6,131 nt of DNA from Treponema sp. (GTDB taxonomy: Bacteria; Spirochaetota; Spirochaetia; Treponematales; Breznakiellaceae): assembly GCA_031273835.1 (NCBI GenBank), contig JAISRD010000230.1, positions 1-6,131 of the forward strand. The letters are read 5' to 3'. Positions 1-5,039 of this stretch are shown here, in pieces; positions within the stretch are counted from its first letter, which is position 1, and the number at the start of each line of letters is the position of its first letter. The position numbers and the translations under genes were made by a program. The notes under the pieces are model-generated. The model saw only the letters and a program-made list of their open reading frames with translations. It was not told where the DNA came from and did no database searches.

Positions 1-137
1 AGGAAATGAACAACCGCAGGGAAAAGACCACTGTTACTATACCCCGTTGGCTTAAAGAAGCCGCCGAAGCAGAGGGCCTTAATTATTCCCGGTTGCTGGA
101 AACCGCAATTAAAGAAACCCTGGGAATCGCTTCGTAA
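1..137 (+). CDS. HicB-like antitoxin, C-terminal end (partial, cut by left edge)
   Basis: The frame is open to the left edge and ends at TAA 135-137. The visible 43 residues from the ATG at 6 contain VTIPRWLKEAAEAEGLNYSR followed by LLETAIKETLGI. This beta-strand, helix, helix pattern (VTIP...WL...A...G.N.S..L..AI...L) is the ribbon-helix-helix DNA-binding tail found at the C-terminus of many HicB antitoxins. In those proteins it is preceded by a basic linker, as in the NNRREKT seen here. The ATG at 6 is probably internal: the AGGA at 1-4 overlaps it and cannot act as a ribosome binding site. HicB neutralises the HicA mRNA-cleaving toxin and represses its operon. HicA and the HicB N-domain would lie left of the window. 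A free-standing short RHH regulator is the alternative. Confidence 0.6.
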   Translation, partial: EMNNRREKTTVTIPRWLKEAAEAEGLNYSRLLETAIKETLGIAS

Positions 138-445
138 ACCGGGAACCATCCGCAACACTCCCGGCAAGGGCCGCCCCAAGAAGACGGATACCCCTGCGAA
201 ACCAGTGAGTAAAAGCAAAGCCAGGAAATAACCTAAGTTCCCGTAAACCGCTCCGCAGAAACTTCCGATGATCAAAGCAGATGAATGCGGGACAGTCATC
301 GCGTACCGTGACAACCTGCTGATAGAAAAACTGGACGCAATAATCGAAGCGTTAAGTCCTAACTCCGCCCGAATTTAAGCTGCCTACCCCAAAATATCTC
401 CTAATTCCTTATATTACTTGACATTATGAAATACTACGGTTGACT
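138..445. other. Gene-poor stretch with short open frames only
   Basis: No convincing gene. A + frame ending at TAA 229-231 encodes a basic, Pro/Lys-rich tail (IRNTPGKGRPKK, then KPVSKSKARK) that reads like the end of a DNA-binding protein but has no credible start. A second + frame, ATG 268 to TAA 376-378, gives 36 residues (MIKADECGTVIAYRDNLLIE and on) that I do not recognise; it has no Shine-Dalgarno sequence. With a HicB end on the left and a dead transposase on the right, this is best read as degraded accessory DNA. A perfect TTGACA at 418-423 lacks a good -10 partner 17-18 bp downstream. Confidence 0.5.
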
Positions 446-798
446 ATGAAAGAACGACAGGTACTGGCCAACGTTACCGGAGAACGGTATCGAAAAGCCG
501 CGAAACGGAAAAAAGGCGGGATTCTTCAGAAGTTTTGCCAGAGCACCGGCTGCCGCCGGAAGTACGTGATTACCCTGCTGCGGATAGGTAAATAGCCGGG
601 TTTTTGCGAGATAGACACCGTTTCCCATGGCGGCGGCTCTACTGCAGGGGAATAGTGGACCTTCGGTTCAACTTTACCCTGCCCGGCACCGATATTGCCC
701 TGTACTGAGCGGAGTTTCGCGCCCTGAAAAACAAGGCCCGCAAATGGACAACGGAAGCCCTTGAAGATATCCGTTCATTGACCTTTCAGTGTTTAGGG
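446..798 (+). pseudogene. Decayed integrase-type (DDE) transposase, internally deleted and frameshifted
   Basis: Three pieces of one transposase are readable. ATG 446 to TAG 593-595 gives MKERQVLANVTGERYRKAAK and on to FCQSTGCRRKYVITLL, the N-terminal helix-turn-helix of a family of rve/DDE transposases common in treponemes. In the same frame after the stop, 596-652 gives PGFCEIDTVSHGGGSTAGE, matching the first catalytic strand (EID.VSH.GG, Asp codon 614-616), then TAG 653-655. In the next frame, 658 to about 798 gives TDIALY, a stop TGA 706-708 where Trp is expected, then TEFRALKNKARKW and EALEDIRSL, typical of the catalytic core. The linker between the HTH and the first Asp is missing, and so is everything after about 798. 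Terminal inverted repeats were not found. The element is inactive. Confidence 0.75.
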
Positions 799-806
799 AG
801 TATAAT
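778..806 (+). promoter_or_regulatory. Sigma-70-type promoter of the amino-acid transporter operon
   Basis: TTGACC (778-783), a 17-bp spacer, then a perfect TATAAT (801-806), about 65 bp before the binding-protein ATG. Transcription should begin near 813. The -35 and most of the spacer fall in sequence still readable as transposase (RSLTFQCLG). Confidence 0.7.
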
Positions 807-813
807 TTCCCCG

Positions 814-855
814 CGAACCCCGGATGAGGTTCGTTTAAGAAAATTATGCATTTTC
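814..855 (+). promoter_or_regulatory. Two small hairpins in the operon 5' leader
   Basis: CGAACC (814-819) pairs perfectly with GGTTCG (828-833) across an 8-base loop, right at the predicted mRNA 5' end. GAAAAT (839-844) pairs with ATTTTC (850-855) across TATGC, just before the Shine-Dalgarno sequence. The first may protect the 5' end. Neither is followed by a long T run, and no known riboswitch was recognised. Confidence 0.3.
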
Positions 856-858
856 ATG

Positions 859-865
859 AAGGAGG
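859..865 (+). promoter_or_regulatory. Strong ribosome binding site fixing the binding-protein start
   Basis: AAGGAGG sits 5 bases before the ATG at 871. It overlaps the alternative in-frame ATG at 856, so it decides for 871. Confidence 0.85.
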
Positions 866-870
866 AAAAG

Positions 871-1713
871 ATGAAATGTACAATTAAGGGATTCTGGGCG
901 TATAAAACGGTCCTTGCGGTCCCGGTTATTTTGGCCCTTATGTTTGCCGCCTGTCAGCCCAAGGAGGAGTATACGGCGGAAGAGCAGGCCCCCAGCCTGA
1001 CCATGTCGCCGGGGTTCCTTGCCGTGGGAATGGAAATCGGGTATCCCCCGATGGAGTATTTTTCCGAGGATGGAACTCCCGCGGGTTTTGACGTGGAACT
1101 TGCAAAGGCCATTGCCTCGAAAATGGGGGTAGCCGTTGAATTTGTCGATACCGCCTGGGACGGAATTTTCGCCGGGGTGGATACCCAAAAGTACGACTGT
1201 ATTATTTCTTCGGTTACCTATACCGAGGAAAGGGCGGCGAACTTTAACTTTACCAAACCCTATGTGGCCAATTCCCAGCTTCTTGTGGTGCGCCAGGATT
1301 CGGCAGTCAAGCCCAAGGGCCTGGAAGATGTGGCGGGACTCAGGCTTACCTATCAGGCCGAAACGACCTCGGACACCCTGGCCACCGAATGGATTGAAAG
1401 TACCGGAACTAAGATTGAAGTTTTTGAATACGACAAGGTGATGAACTGCTTCGACGAACTTAGCCTGAACCGGGTCGATGTTATCCTCGTCGACAGCGTC
1501 GTGGCCGCCGAATACCTTTCCAGGCCGGGTAATCCCTATGAGATTACCGCCGAAGTCAGCAACGATGAAGTACTCGCCATCTGCCTTAAAAAGGGCAATG
1601 ACGCCCTCACCGAGGCCCTGAACAAAATCCTGGACGAGCTCTACGCCGACGGCACCCTGCAGAAAATTTCGCAGGAGGTTTTCGGGACCGACGTAGTTTC
1701 TTCGGTAAGGTAA
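871..1713 (+). CDS. Polar amino-acid ABC transporter, substrate-binding lipoprotein (SBP family 3)
   Basis: A 280-residue extracytoplasmic binding protein that captures an amino acid and delivers it to the permease encoded next. Residues 1-28 are a lipoprotein signal: Lys residues, a hydrophobic core, and the lipobox FAAC with lipidated Cys28. A short polar linker follows, then the family-3 fold: GYPPMEY, GFDVELAKAIASKMG, WDGIFAGVDTQKYDCIIS, and TEERAANFNFTKPY, whose Arg is the usual ligand for the substrate carboxylate. LVDS late in the protein carries the Asp that usually holds the amino group. The length is normal for the family. The frame stays open upstream to a TTG at 778, but that stretch is transposase relic and promoter; the AAGGAGG and lipobox support ATG 871. 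First gene of a three-gene operon. The substrate cannot be read from sequence; histidine, arginine, glutamine or cystine are all possible. Confidence 0.93.
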   Translation: MKCTIKGFWAYKTVLAVPVILALMFAACQPKEEYTAEEQAPSLTMSPGFLAVGMEIGYPPMEYFSEDGTPAGFDVELAKAIASKMGVAVEFVDTAWDGIFAGVDTQKYDCIISSVTYTEERAANFNFTKPYVANSQLLVVRQDSAVKPKGLEDVAGLRLTYQAETTSDTLATEWIESTGTKIEVFEYDKVMNCFDELSLNRVDVILVDSVVAAEYLSRPGNPYEITAEVSNDEVLAICLKKGNDALTEALNKILDELYADGTLQKISQEVFGTDVVSSVR

Positions 1714-1718
1714 GCGGA

Positions 1719-1761
1719 GGGGAGTCCAATAAGTATGGACCCATACTTATTGGACAGCCCC
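1719..1761 (+). promoter_or_regulatory. Perfect 14-bp inverted repeat (intercistronic hairpin)
   Basis: GTCCAATAAGTATG (1724-1737), loop GACC, then its exact reverse complement (1742-1755). GGGG (1719-1722) and CCCC (1758-1761) can extend the stem across a small internal loop. It starts 5 bases after the binding-protein stop and ends 19 bases before the permease ATG. CGTAAAACAT follows rather than a T run, so it is not a standard terminator. Stable hairpins after binding-protein genes are known to shield the upstream mRNA from 3' decay and raise binding-protein yield over permease (the malE-malF arrangement); that role is inferred here. Confidence 0.8.
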
Positions 1762-1780
1762 GTAAAACATGAGGTAAGCG

Positions 1781-2806
1781 ATGTTCAGTTTATGTGAAGG
1801 CCACGTCAGTTATGCCGATATCCCGCTTTACAGAAAGCGCTGGTTCCTGCTCTCCCTCTTTTTAGGTGAATTACTGCTTCCCCTGTTGTTGTTTTATCTG
1901 CCCTTTAATCTTTATAACGGATTTATAAACAACCGGTATATCCAAATAATAACACTCTGCGTATTCTGGGGCCTTCTTCTTTGGATAGTTTTTTCAGGTG
2001 ATGTATACGCCCTCAGGAAAGACCATGTCTATAAAATCAAATTAAAGCTTGTATTTCTGCTTTTGCATTTTCTTATTTTGGCCGCCGCCGCCGCAGTCAT
2101 AGCAGGGGCGGTCTTTGTTGTCCTCTATGTACTCCCCGATGATCTTAGAATTCTGGTTAGAAAGATCGCCGGCTGGATAATCCAGCTTATAGACGGATCC
2201 AAGGTTACCCTGTGGCTTACGATCCTTGCCGTTTCGGCGGGGCTTGTGATGAGCCTCTTTTTGGCGCTGGGCAAAATGTCAAAAAAGGTATGGATCAACA
2301 GGGCCTGTTCAGCCTATGTGTTCTTTTTCCGGGGTACGCCCCTCCTGATGCAGCTCTACTTCATTTACTACGGCCTGCCCCAAATTACCGCCGCCCTGAC
2401 TATTAATAACCGCTTCATAGCCGCGTTTATCGCTTTCAGCCTTAACTCCGCCGCCTATTGCGCAGAAATTATACGGGCGGCCATACTCAGCATCGATAAG
2501 GGCCAGTTCGAGGCCGCCAAAGCCCTGCGTATGTCCTATGGCCAGACCATGGGACATGTGATCATCCCCCAGTCAATACGGAGGCTTATCCCCCCTGTGG
2601 GTAATGAATTTATCATGATGCTCAAGGATGCGTCCTTAGTCTCAATCATCGCCCTTACCGATATAACCAAGGTAACCCGTTCAATCTCGTCCTCCACCGC
2701 ATCGGCAATGGTGTATATACCGGCGATGATACTCTACCTTATCATCACCGCGGTTTTTTCATCGATCTTTCATAAGCTGGAATCAAAGTATTCCATGTAT
2801 GTATGA
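1781..2806 (+). CDS. Polar amino-acid ABC transporter permease with extra N-terminal membrane domain
   Basis: Inner-membrane channel subunit of the importer, 341 residues against roughly 215-250 for usual HisM/GlnP-type permeases. Residues about 140-335 are the family core: a first helix (VTLWLTILAVSAGLVMSLF), RGTPLLMQLYFIYYGLP (184-200), AAYCAEIIRAAILSI (224-238), the EAA loop that docks on the ATPase (GQFEAAKALRMSYGQ, 241-255, through PQSIRRLIPP), KDASLVSII (282-290) and a last helix near 311-330. Residues 1-135 are additional: YADIPLYRKRWF, then hydrophobic spans near 21-45, 53-73 and 90-118, with FSGDVYALRK between the second and third. The extension shares the gene's frame with no stop, and GAGG (1771-1774) lies 6 bases before ATG 1781, so it looks genuine. 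Only one permease gene is present, implying a homodimer. Confidence 0.92.
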   Translation: MFSLCEGHVSYADIPLYRKRWFLLSLFLGELLLPLLLFYLPFNLYNGFINNRYIQIITLCVFWGLLLWIVFSGDVYALRKDHVYKIKLKLVFLLLHFLILAAAAAVIAGAVFVVLYVLPDDLRILVRKIAGWIIQLIDGSKVTLWLTILAVSAGLVMSLFLALGKMSKKVWINRACSAYVFFFRGTPLLMQLYFIYYGLPQITAALTINNRFIAAFIAFSLNSAAYCAEIIRAAILSIDKGQFEAAKALRMSYGQTMGHVIIPQSIRRLIPPVGNEFIMMLKDASLVSIIALTDITKVTRSISSSTASAMVYIPAMILYLIITAVFSSIFHKLESKYSMYV

Positions 2807-2832
2807 TTACAGGTGTATAACAGAGGTTAAGC

Positions 2833-3609
2833 ATGTCAATGATAAAAACCGTTGATGTCTGTAAGACATTCCACGGGAAACCGGGAAGAGGCCCCCTGGA
2901 GGTACTCAAGAATGTGTCCCTTACGGTGGAACAGAAGGAAGTGGTCTGCATTATCGGACCTTCCGGGGCGGGAAAATCCACTTATCTGCGCAGTTTGAAC
3001 CGGCTTGAACAGATTGACAGCGGACTGATCTACATCGAGGATAAGCTTCTGTTTAACTGCAGGGGGGGGGTGAATACCCTGAAACTTTCCAGGGAAGAAA
3101 CAAACGCATCCCTCCTTGAGGTGGGTATGGTTTTCCAGAGTTTTAATCTTTTTCCCCATAAAACCGTACTTGAAAACCTTATGCTGGCGCCGGTTCATGT
3201 AAAGAAAATTCCCGTAAAAACGGCCAGGGAAAAGGCGGCCCAGCTTTTAGACAGGGTCGGCCTGAGCGACAAGATCGACGCCTACCCGTCCCAGCTTTCG
3301 GGCGGTCAGCAGCAGCGGGTCGCCATTGCCCGGGCCCTCGCCATGGAGCCAAAGATCATGCTTTTTGACGAACCCACGTCGGCGCTGGACCCGGAACTGG
3401 TGGGAGAGGTTCTCAGTGTCATGAAGGGGCTTGCCCAGGCGGGGATGACCATGATCGTGGTTACCCACGAGATGGGTTTTGCCCGGGAAGCGGCGGACAA
3501 GGTGGTCTTTATGTTCGAGGGCTCAATACTCGAAACCGGCGGCCCCGGGGATATGTTTACCAATCCGCAGAACGACAGAACAAGGCAGTTTCTTCAAAGC
3601 GTCTTGTAA
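2833..3609 (+). CDS. Polar amino-acid ABC transporter, ATP-binding protein
   Basis: Cytoplasmic ATPase that powers the importer, 258 residues, close to HisP/GlnQ length. All motor motifs are intact: Walker A GPSGAGKST (42-50), Q-loop VFQSFNLFPH (Gln102), signature LSGGQQQR (155-162), Walker B IMLFDE (175-180), D-loop SALD (183-186) and switch His212 in VTHEMGFA. FNLFPHKTVLEN and the late NPQNDRTRQFL are typical of the polar amino-acid subfamily. Between the first strands and the Q-loop (about 72-95) is a longer insert (FNCRGGVNTLKLSREETNAS), similar in place to the one in HisP. CAGAGG (2821-2826) lies 6 bases before ATG 2833; the gap after the permease is 26 bp, so it is the third gene of the operon. 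A run of eight G (3062-3069) lies in the insert. No clear terminator follows. Confidence 0.95.
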   Translation: MSMIKTVDVCKTFHGKPGRGPLEVLKNVSLTVEQKEVVCIIGPSGAGKSTYLRSLNRLEQIDSGLIYIEDKLLFNCRGGVNTLKLSREETNASLLEVGMVFQSFNLFPHKTVLENLMLAPVHVKKIPVKTAREKAAQLLDRVGLSDKIDAYPSQLSGGQQQRVAIARALAMEPKIMLFDEPTSALDPELVGEVLSVMKGLAQAGMTMIVVTHEMGFAREAADKVVFMFEGSILETGGPGDMFTNPQNDRTRQFLQSVL

Positions 3610-3645
3610 TTCGGCCGTTTTAACTGGGTGCTTCAGGTATTATCA

Positions 3646-3675
3646 TTGATCTTTTTTTGCCCTCCGTACTATAAT
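3646..3675 (+). promoter_or_regulatory. Promoter of the hemerythrin gene, positioned for a leaderless mRNA
   Basis: TTGATC (3646-3651), an 18-bp spacer that contains a T7 run, then a perfect TATAAT (3670-3675). Initiation about 7 bases downstream falls at 3682-3686, on or just before the ATG at 3686. No Shine-Dalgarno sequence lies between. Confidence 0.65.
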
Positions 3676-3685
3676 CGACAACAGT

Positions 3686-4117
3686 ATGGCAGACCCCGTA
3701 AAATATGAACTTCTCACCTGGAAGGAGGATTATTCGGTCCGATTTGAACTCATTGATAAGCAGCACATGGGCCTCATTGAAATGACCAATGAACTCTTCG
3801 AAGCCTGCAACAGGGGGAATTTCGCGGCCGGTTCGGTTTTTATTAAAACCATTCACAAAGCGGTAGAGTATGCCCAGGTTCATTTCTATACCGAAGAAAA
3901 ATACATGAAACAGGTGGATTACCCTGAACTGGAAGACCATAAAAGGGAACACAAACAGTTTGTGGCCAAGGTCTTAGCCGCCGTACACGCCTTTGAGGAA
4001 GGAAAAGCCCGCCCCCAGGATCTGGCGATATTCCTTAGGGACTGGCTTCTTAACCATATCGCCGGTACCGATAAGAAATACAGCCCCTACCTCGCAAAAC
4101 TTCCCCAGGCTAAATAA
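3686..4117 (+). CDS. Bacteriohemerythrin (single-domain, di-iron O2-binding protein)
   Basis: A 143-residue cytoplasmic four-helix protein that binds O2 (in some relatives NO) at a non-haem di-iron site. All seven expected iron ligands are present with family spacing: His27 (IDKQH), His66 and Glu70 (HFYTEE), His85 and His89 (HKREH), His124 and Asp129 (HIAGTD). The start-region motif TWKEDYSVRFELID is also typical. The length matches stand-alone bacterial hemerythrins, with no fused sensor or chemotaxis domain. ATG 3686 is the only possible start: the frame has a stop at 3647-3649 and no earlier start codon, and the next Met is inside the first helix. No Shine-Dalgarno sequence precedes it. 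Its last 8 bases overlap the convergent Rrf2 gene. Likely roles are O2 storage, delivery or scavenging in an anaerobe or microaerobe; which one is not visible. Confidence 0.95.
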   Translation: MADPVKYELLTWKEDYSVRFELIDKQHMGLIEMTNELFEACNRGNFAAGSVFIKTIHKAVEYAQVHFYTEEKYMKQVDYPELEDHKREHKQFVAKVLAAVHAFEEGKARPQDLAIFLRDWLLNHIAGTDKKYSPYLAKLPQAK

Positions 4118-4544
4118 AATACATATCCGGCCCATTGGAACCGGCGGTATCCATCACCGACGCAAGGGTTCTATTGTCAATAAGCTCGGCGATCCCGGCG
4201 TTAAGCTTGTCATATACCATGATCCTGATACAGCGCTGAAGCTTTGATTCTTCAACCCCCGGCGCGGGAGGGTCCGCCACCAGCATATCACCCTCAAGGG
4301 TACGCAGTATGTCGCCTAAAATGATCTCCCCCGGCGGACGGGCAAGGGTATAGCCCCCCGAAGCGCCCTTTACGGAACGTACCAAACCGGCGTGCTTTAA
4401 CAGCACCACAAGCTGTTCCAGATAACGGAGTGAAATACCCTGCCTTTCCGCCACCGAAGCGAGGGCCGTATGATCCTCGTCGATATGTTCGGCAAGGTCA
4501 ATAAGTATCCTTATCCCATAGCGGCCCCTGGTAGAAATTCTCAT
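4110..4544 (-). CDS. Rrf2-family transcriptional regulator lacking the Fe-S cysteine triad
   Basis: A 144-residue winged-helix DNA-binding protein of the Rrf2 family (IscR, NsrR, CymR relatives). Typical features are MRISTRGRYGIRILIDLA at the start, the recognition helix region GISLRYLEQLVVLLKHAGLV (37-56), the wing SVKGASGGYTLARP (57-70) and GDILRTLEG (77-85). Where Fe-S members have three cysteines, this one reads ADPPAPGVEESKLQRC, so only Cys105 remains. It probably does not hold a [2Fe-2S] cluster as IscR does, and may respond to a small molecule, a partner protein or single-Cys chemistry. Its ATG overlaps the stop of the upstream Rrf2 gene (ATGA, 4544-4541) with no strong ribosome binding site, which points to translational coupling. 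It converges on the hemerythrin gene. Confidence 0.93.
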   Translation of the reverse strand: MRISTRGRYGIRILIDLAEHIDEDHTALASVAERQGISLRYLEQLVVLLKHAGLVRSVKGASGGYTLARPPGEIILGDILRTLEGDMLVADPPAPGVEESKLQRCIRIMVYDKLNAGIAELIDNRTLASVMDTAGSNGPDMYFI

Positions 4545-4975
4545 ATGGTATATTCCGGATTTTCCATGGCCCTGTAGAACTCGACCATTTTTGCGAGGTC
4601 AATGGAATCAACGCAGTTCTTTATGGTCATATAAAGATCGACCCAGGTATGCCGGGCCGTACAAACCGAGGCCTTGCCGCAGAGGGTCGTCGGAGCGGCG
4701 CAGGCCACCGGCTCAAGGGGACCTTCCACCGCCCTCAGTATATCCCCCATGGTTATTTTGTTCAGGGCTTTGCCCGGAAGGTACCCCCCCAGGGACCCCC
4801 GTATGCCCCTGACTATGCCGGCCTGCCGGAGGGGAATAAAGAGCTGTTCCAGATAGCCGTCGGATATGCCGGTACGCTCGGCAATTAAACGGGTGCTGGC
4901 GTATTCCCCCTCCGGCAGCAGACAAATATACAGAACGGCCTCCAGGGCATAACGGCCCTTGCTGGAAATCTTCAT
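4541..4975 (-). CDS. Rrf2-family regulator with IscR-like cysteine triad (probable Fe-S sensor)
   Basis: A 144-residue winged-helix regulator, paralogous to the next gene. It shows MKISSKGRYALEAVLYI, GISDGYLEQLFIPLRQAGIV (36-55), the wing GIRGSLGGY (57-65) and GDILRAVEG (77-85). Cys92, Cys99 and Cys105 (ACAAPTTLCGKASVC) lie almost as in IscR (92, 98, 104), with His109 shortly after, so a [2Fe-2S] cluster is likely. Two further cysteines are at 18 and 121. IscR-type members sense Fe-S status, NsrR-type sense NO, and CymR-type control cysteine metabolism; sequence alone does not choose. It is first in a two-gene unit with its own promoter. No good Shine-Dalgarno sequence lies at normal distance: the only AGGA ends about 17 bases upstream, so translation may be weak or non-canonical. 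Confidence 0.93.
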   Translation of the reverse strand: MKISSKGRYALEAVLYICLLPEGEYASTRLIAERTGISDGYLEQLFIPLRQAGIVRGIRGSLGGYLPGKALNKITMGDILRAVEGPLEPVACAAPTTLCGKASVCTARHTWVDLYMTIKNCVDSIDLAKMVEFYRAMENPEYTI

Positions 4976-4988
4976 AATATTTTATATT

Positions 4989-5006
4989 TTATTCCTAGGT
5001 GAATAA
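4989..5006. promoter_or_regulatory. 18-bp inverted repeat, candidate Rrf2 operator
   Basis: TTATTC (4989-4994), six central bases CTAGGT, then GAATAA (5001-5006), a perfect 6-6-6 dyad. It overlaps the predicted -10 element and start point of the Rrf2 promoter. Rrf2 dimers bind dyads of this size and often repress their own genes; binding here is inferred. Confidence 0.5.
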
Positions 5007-5031
5007 TAGGATATATGGGGGAAAAAAGCAA
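5003..5031 (-). promoter_or_regulatory. Promoter of the two-gene Rrf2 unit
   Basis: Read on the minus strand: TTGCTT (5031-5026), a 17-bp spacer holding a C5 run, then TATTAT (5008-5003). Transcription would start near 4996, about 20 bases before ATG 4975, inside the inverted repeat. It lies between the radical SAM stop and the Rrf2 start, so the regulators need not depend on upstream transcription. Confidence 0.55.
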
Positions 5032-5039
5032 GCGGAAAC

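Noticed and set aside
418..446. TTGACA as a promoter for the transposase relic
   Set aside because: The -35 is perfect, but the sequence 17-18 bp on (TGACTA) is a poor -10.
434..628. 64-residue minus-strand frame
   Set aside because: It is the complement of a transposase relic that reads clearly on the plus strand, and has no recognisable domain.
778..870. Upstream extension of the binding-protein frame to the TTG at 778
   Set aside because: This stretch is transposase relic, promoter and leader; the AAGGAGG and lipoprotein signal place the start at 871.
1719..1761. Intrinsic terminator
   Set aside because: The hairpin is strong, but CGTAAAACAT follows with no T run, and two operon genes lie downstream.
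3610..3660. Terminator after the ATPase gene using the T7 run at 3652-3658
   Set aside because: No stem stronger than about 3 bp precedes the T run, and the run lies inside the hemerythrin promoter spacer.
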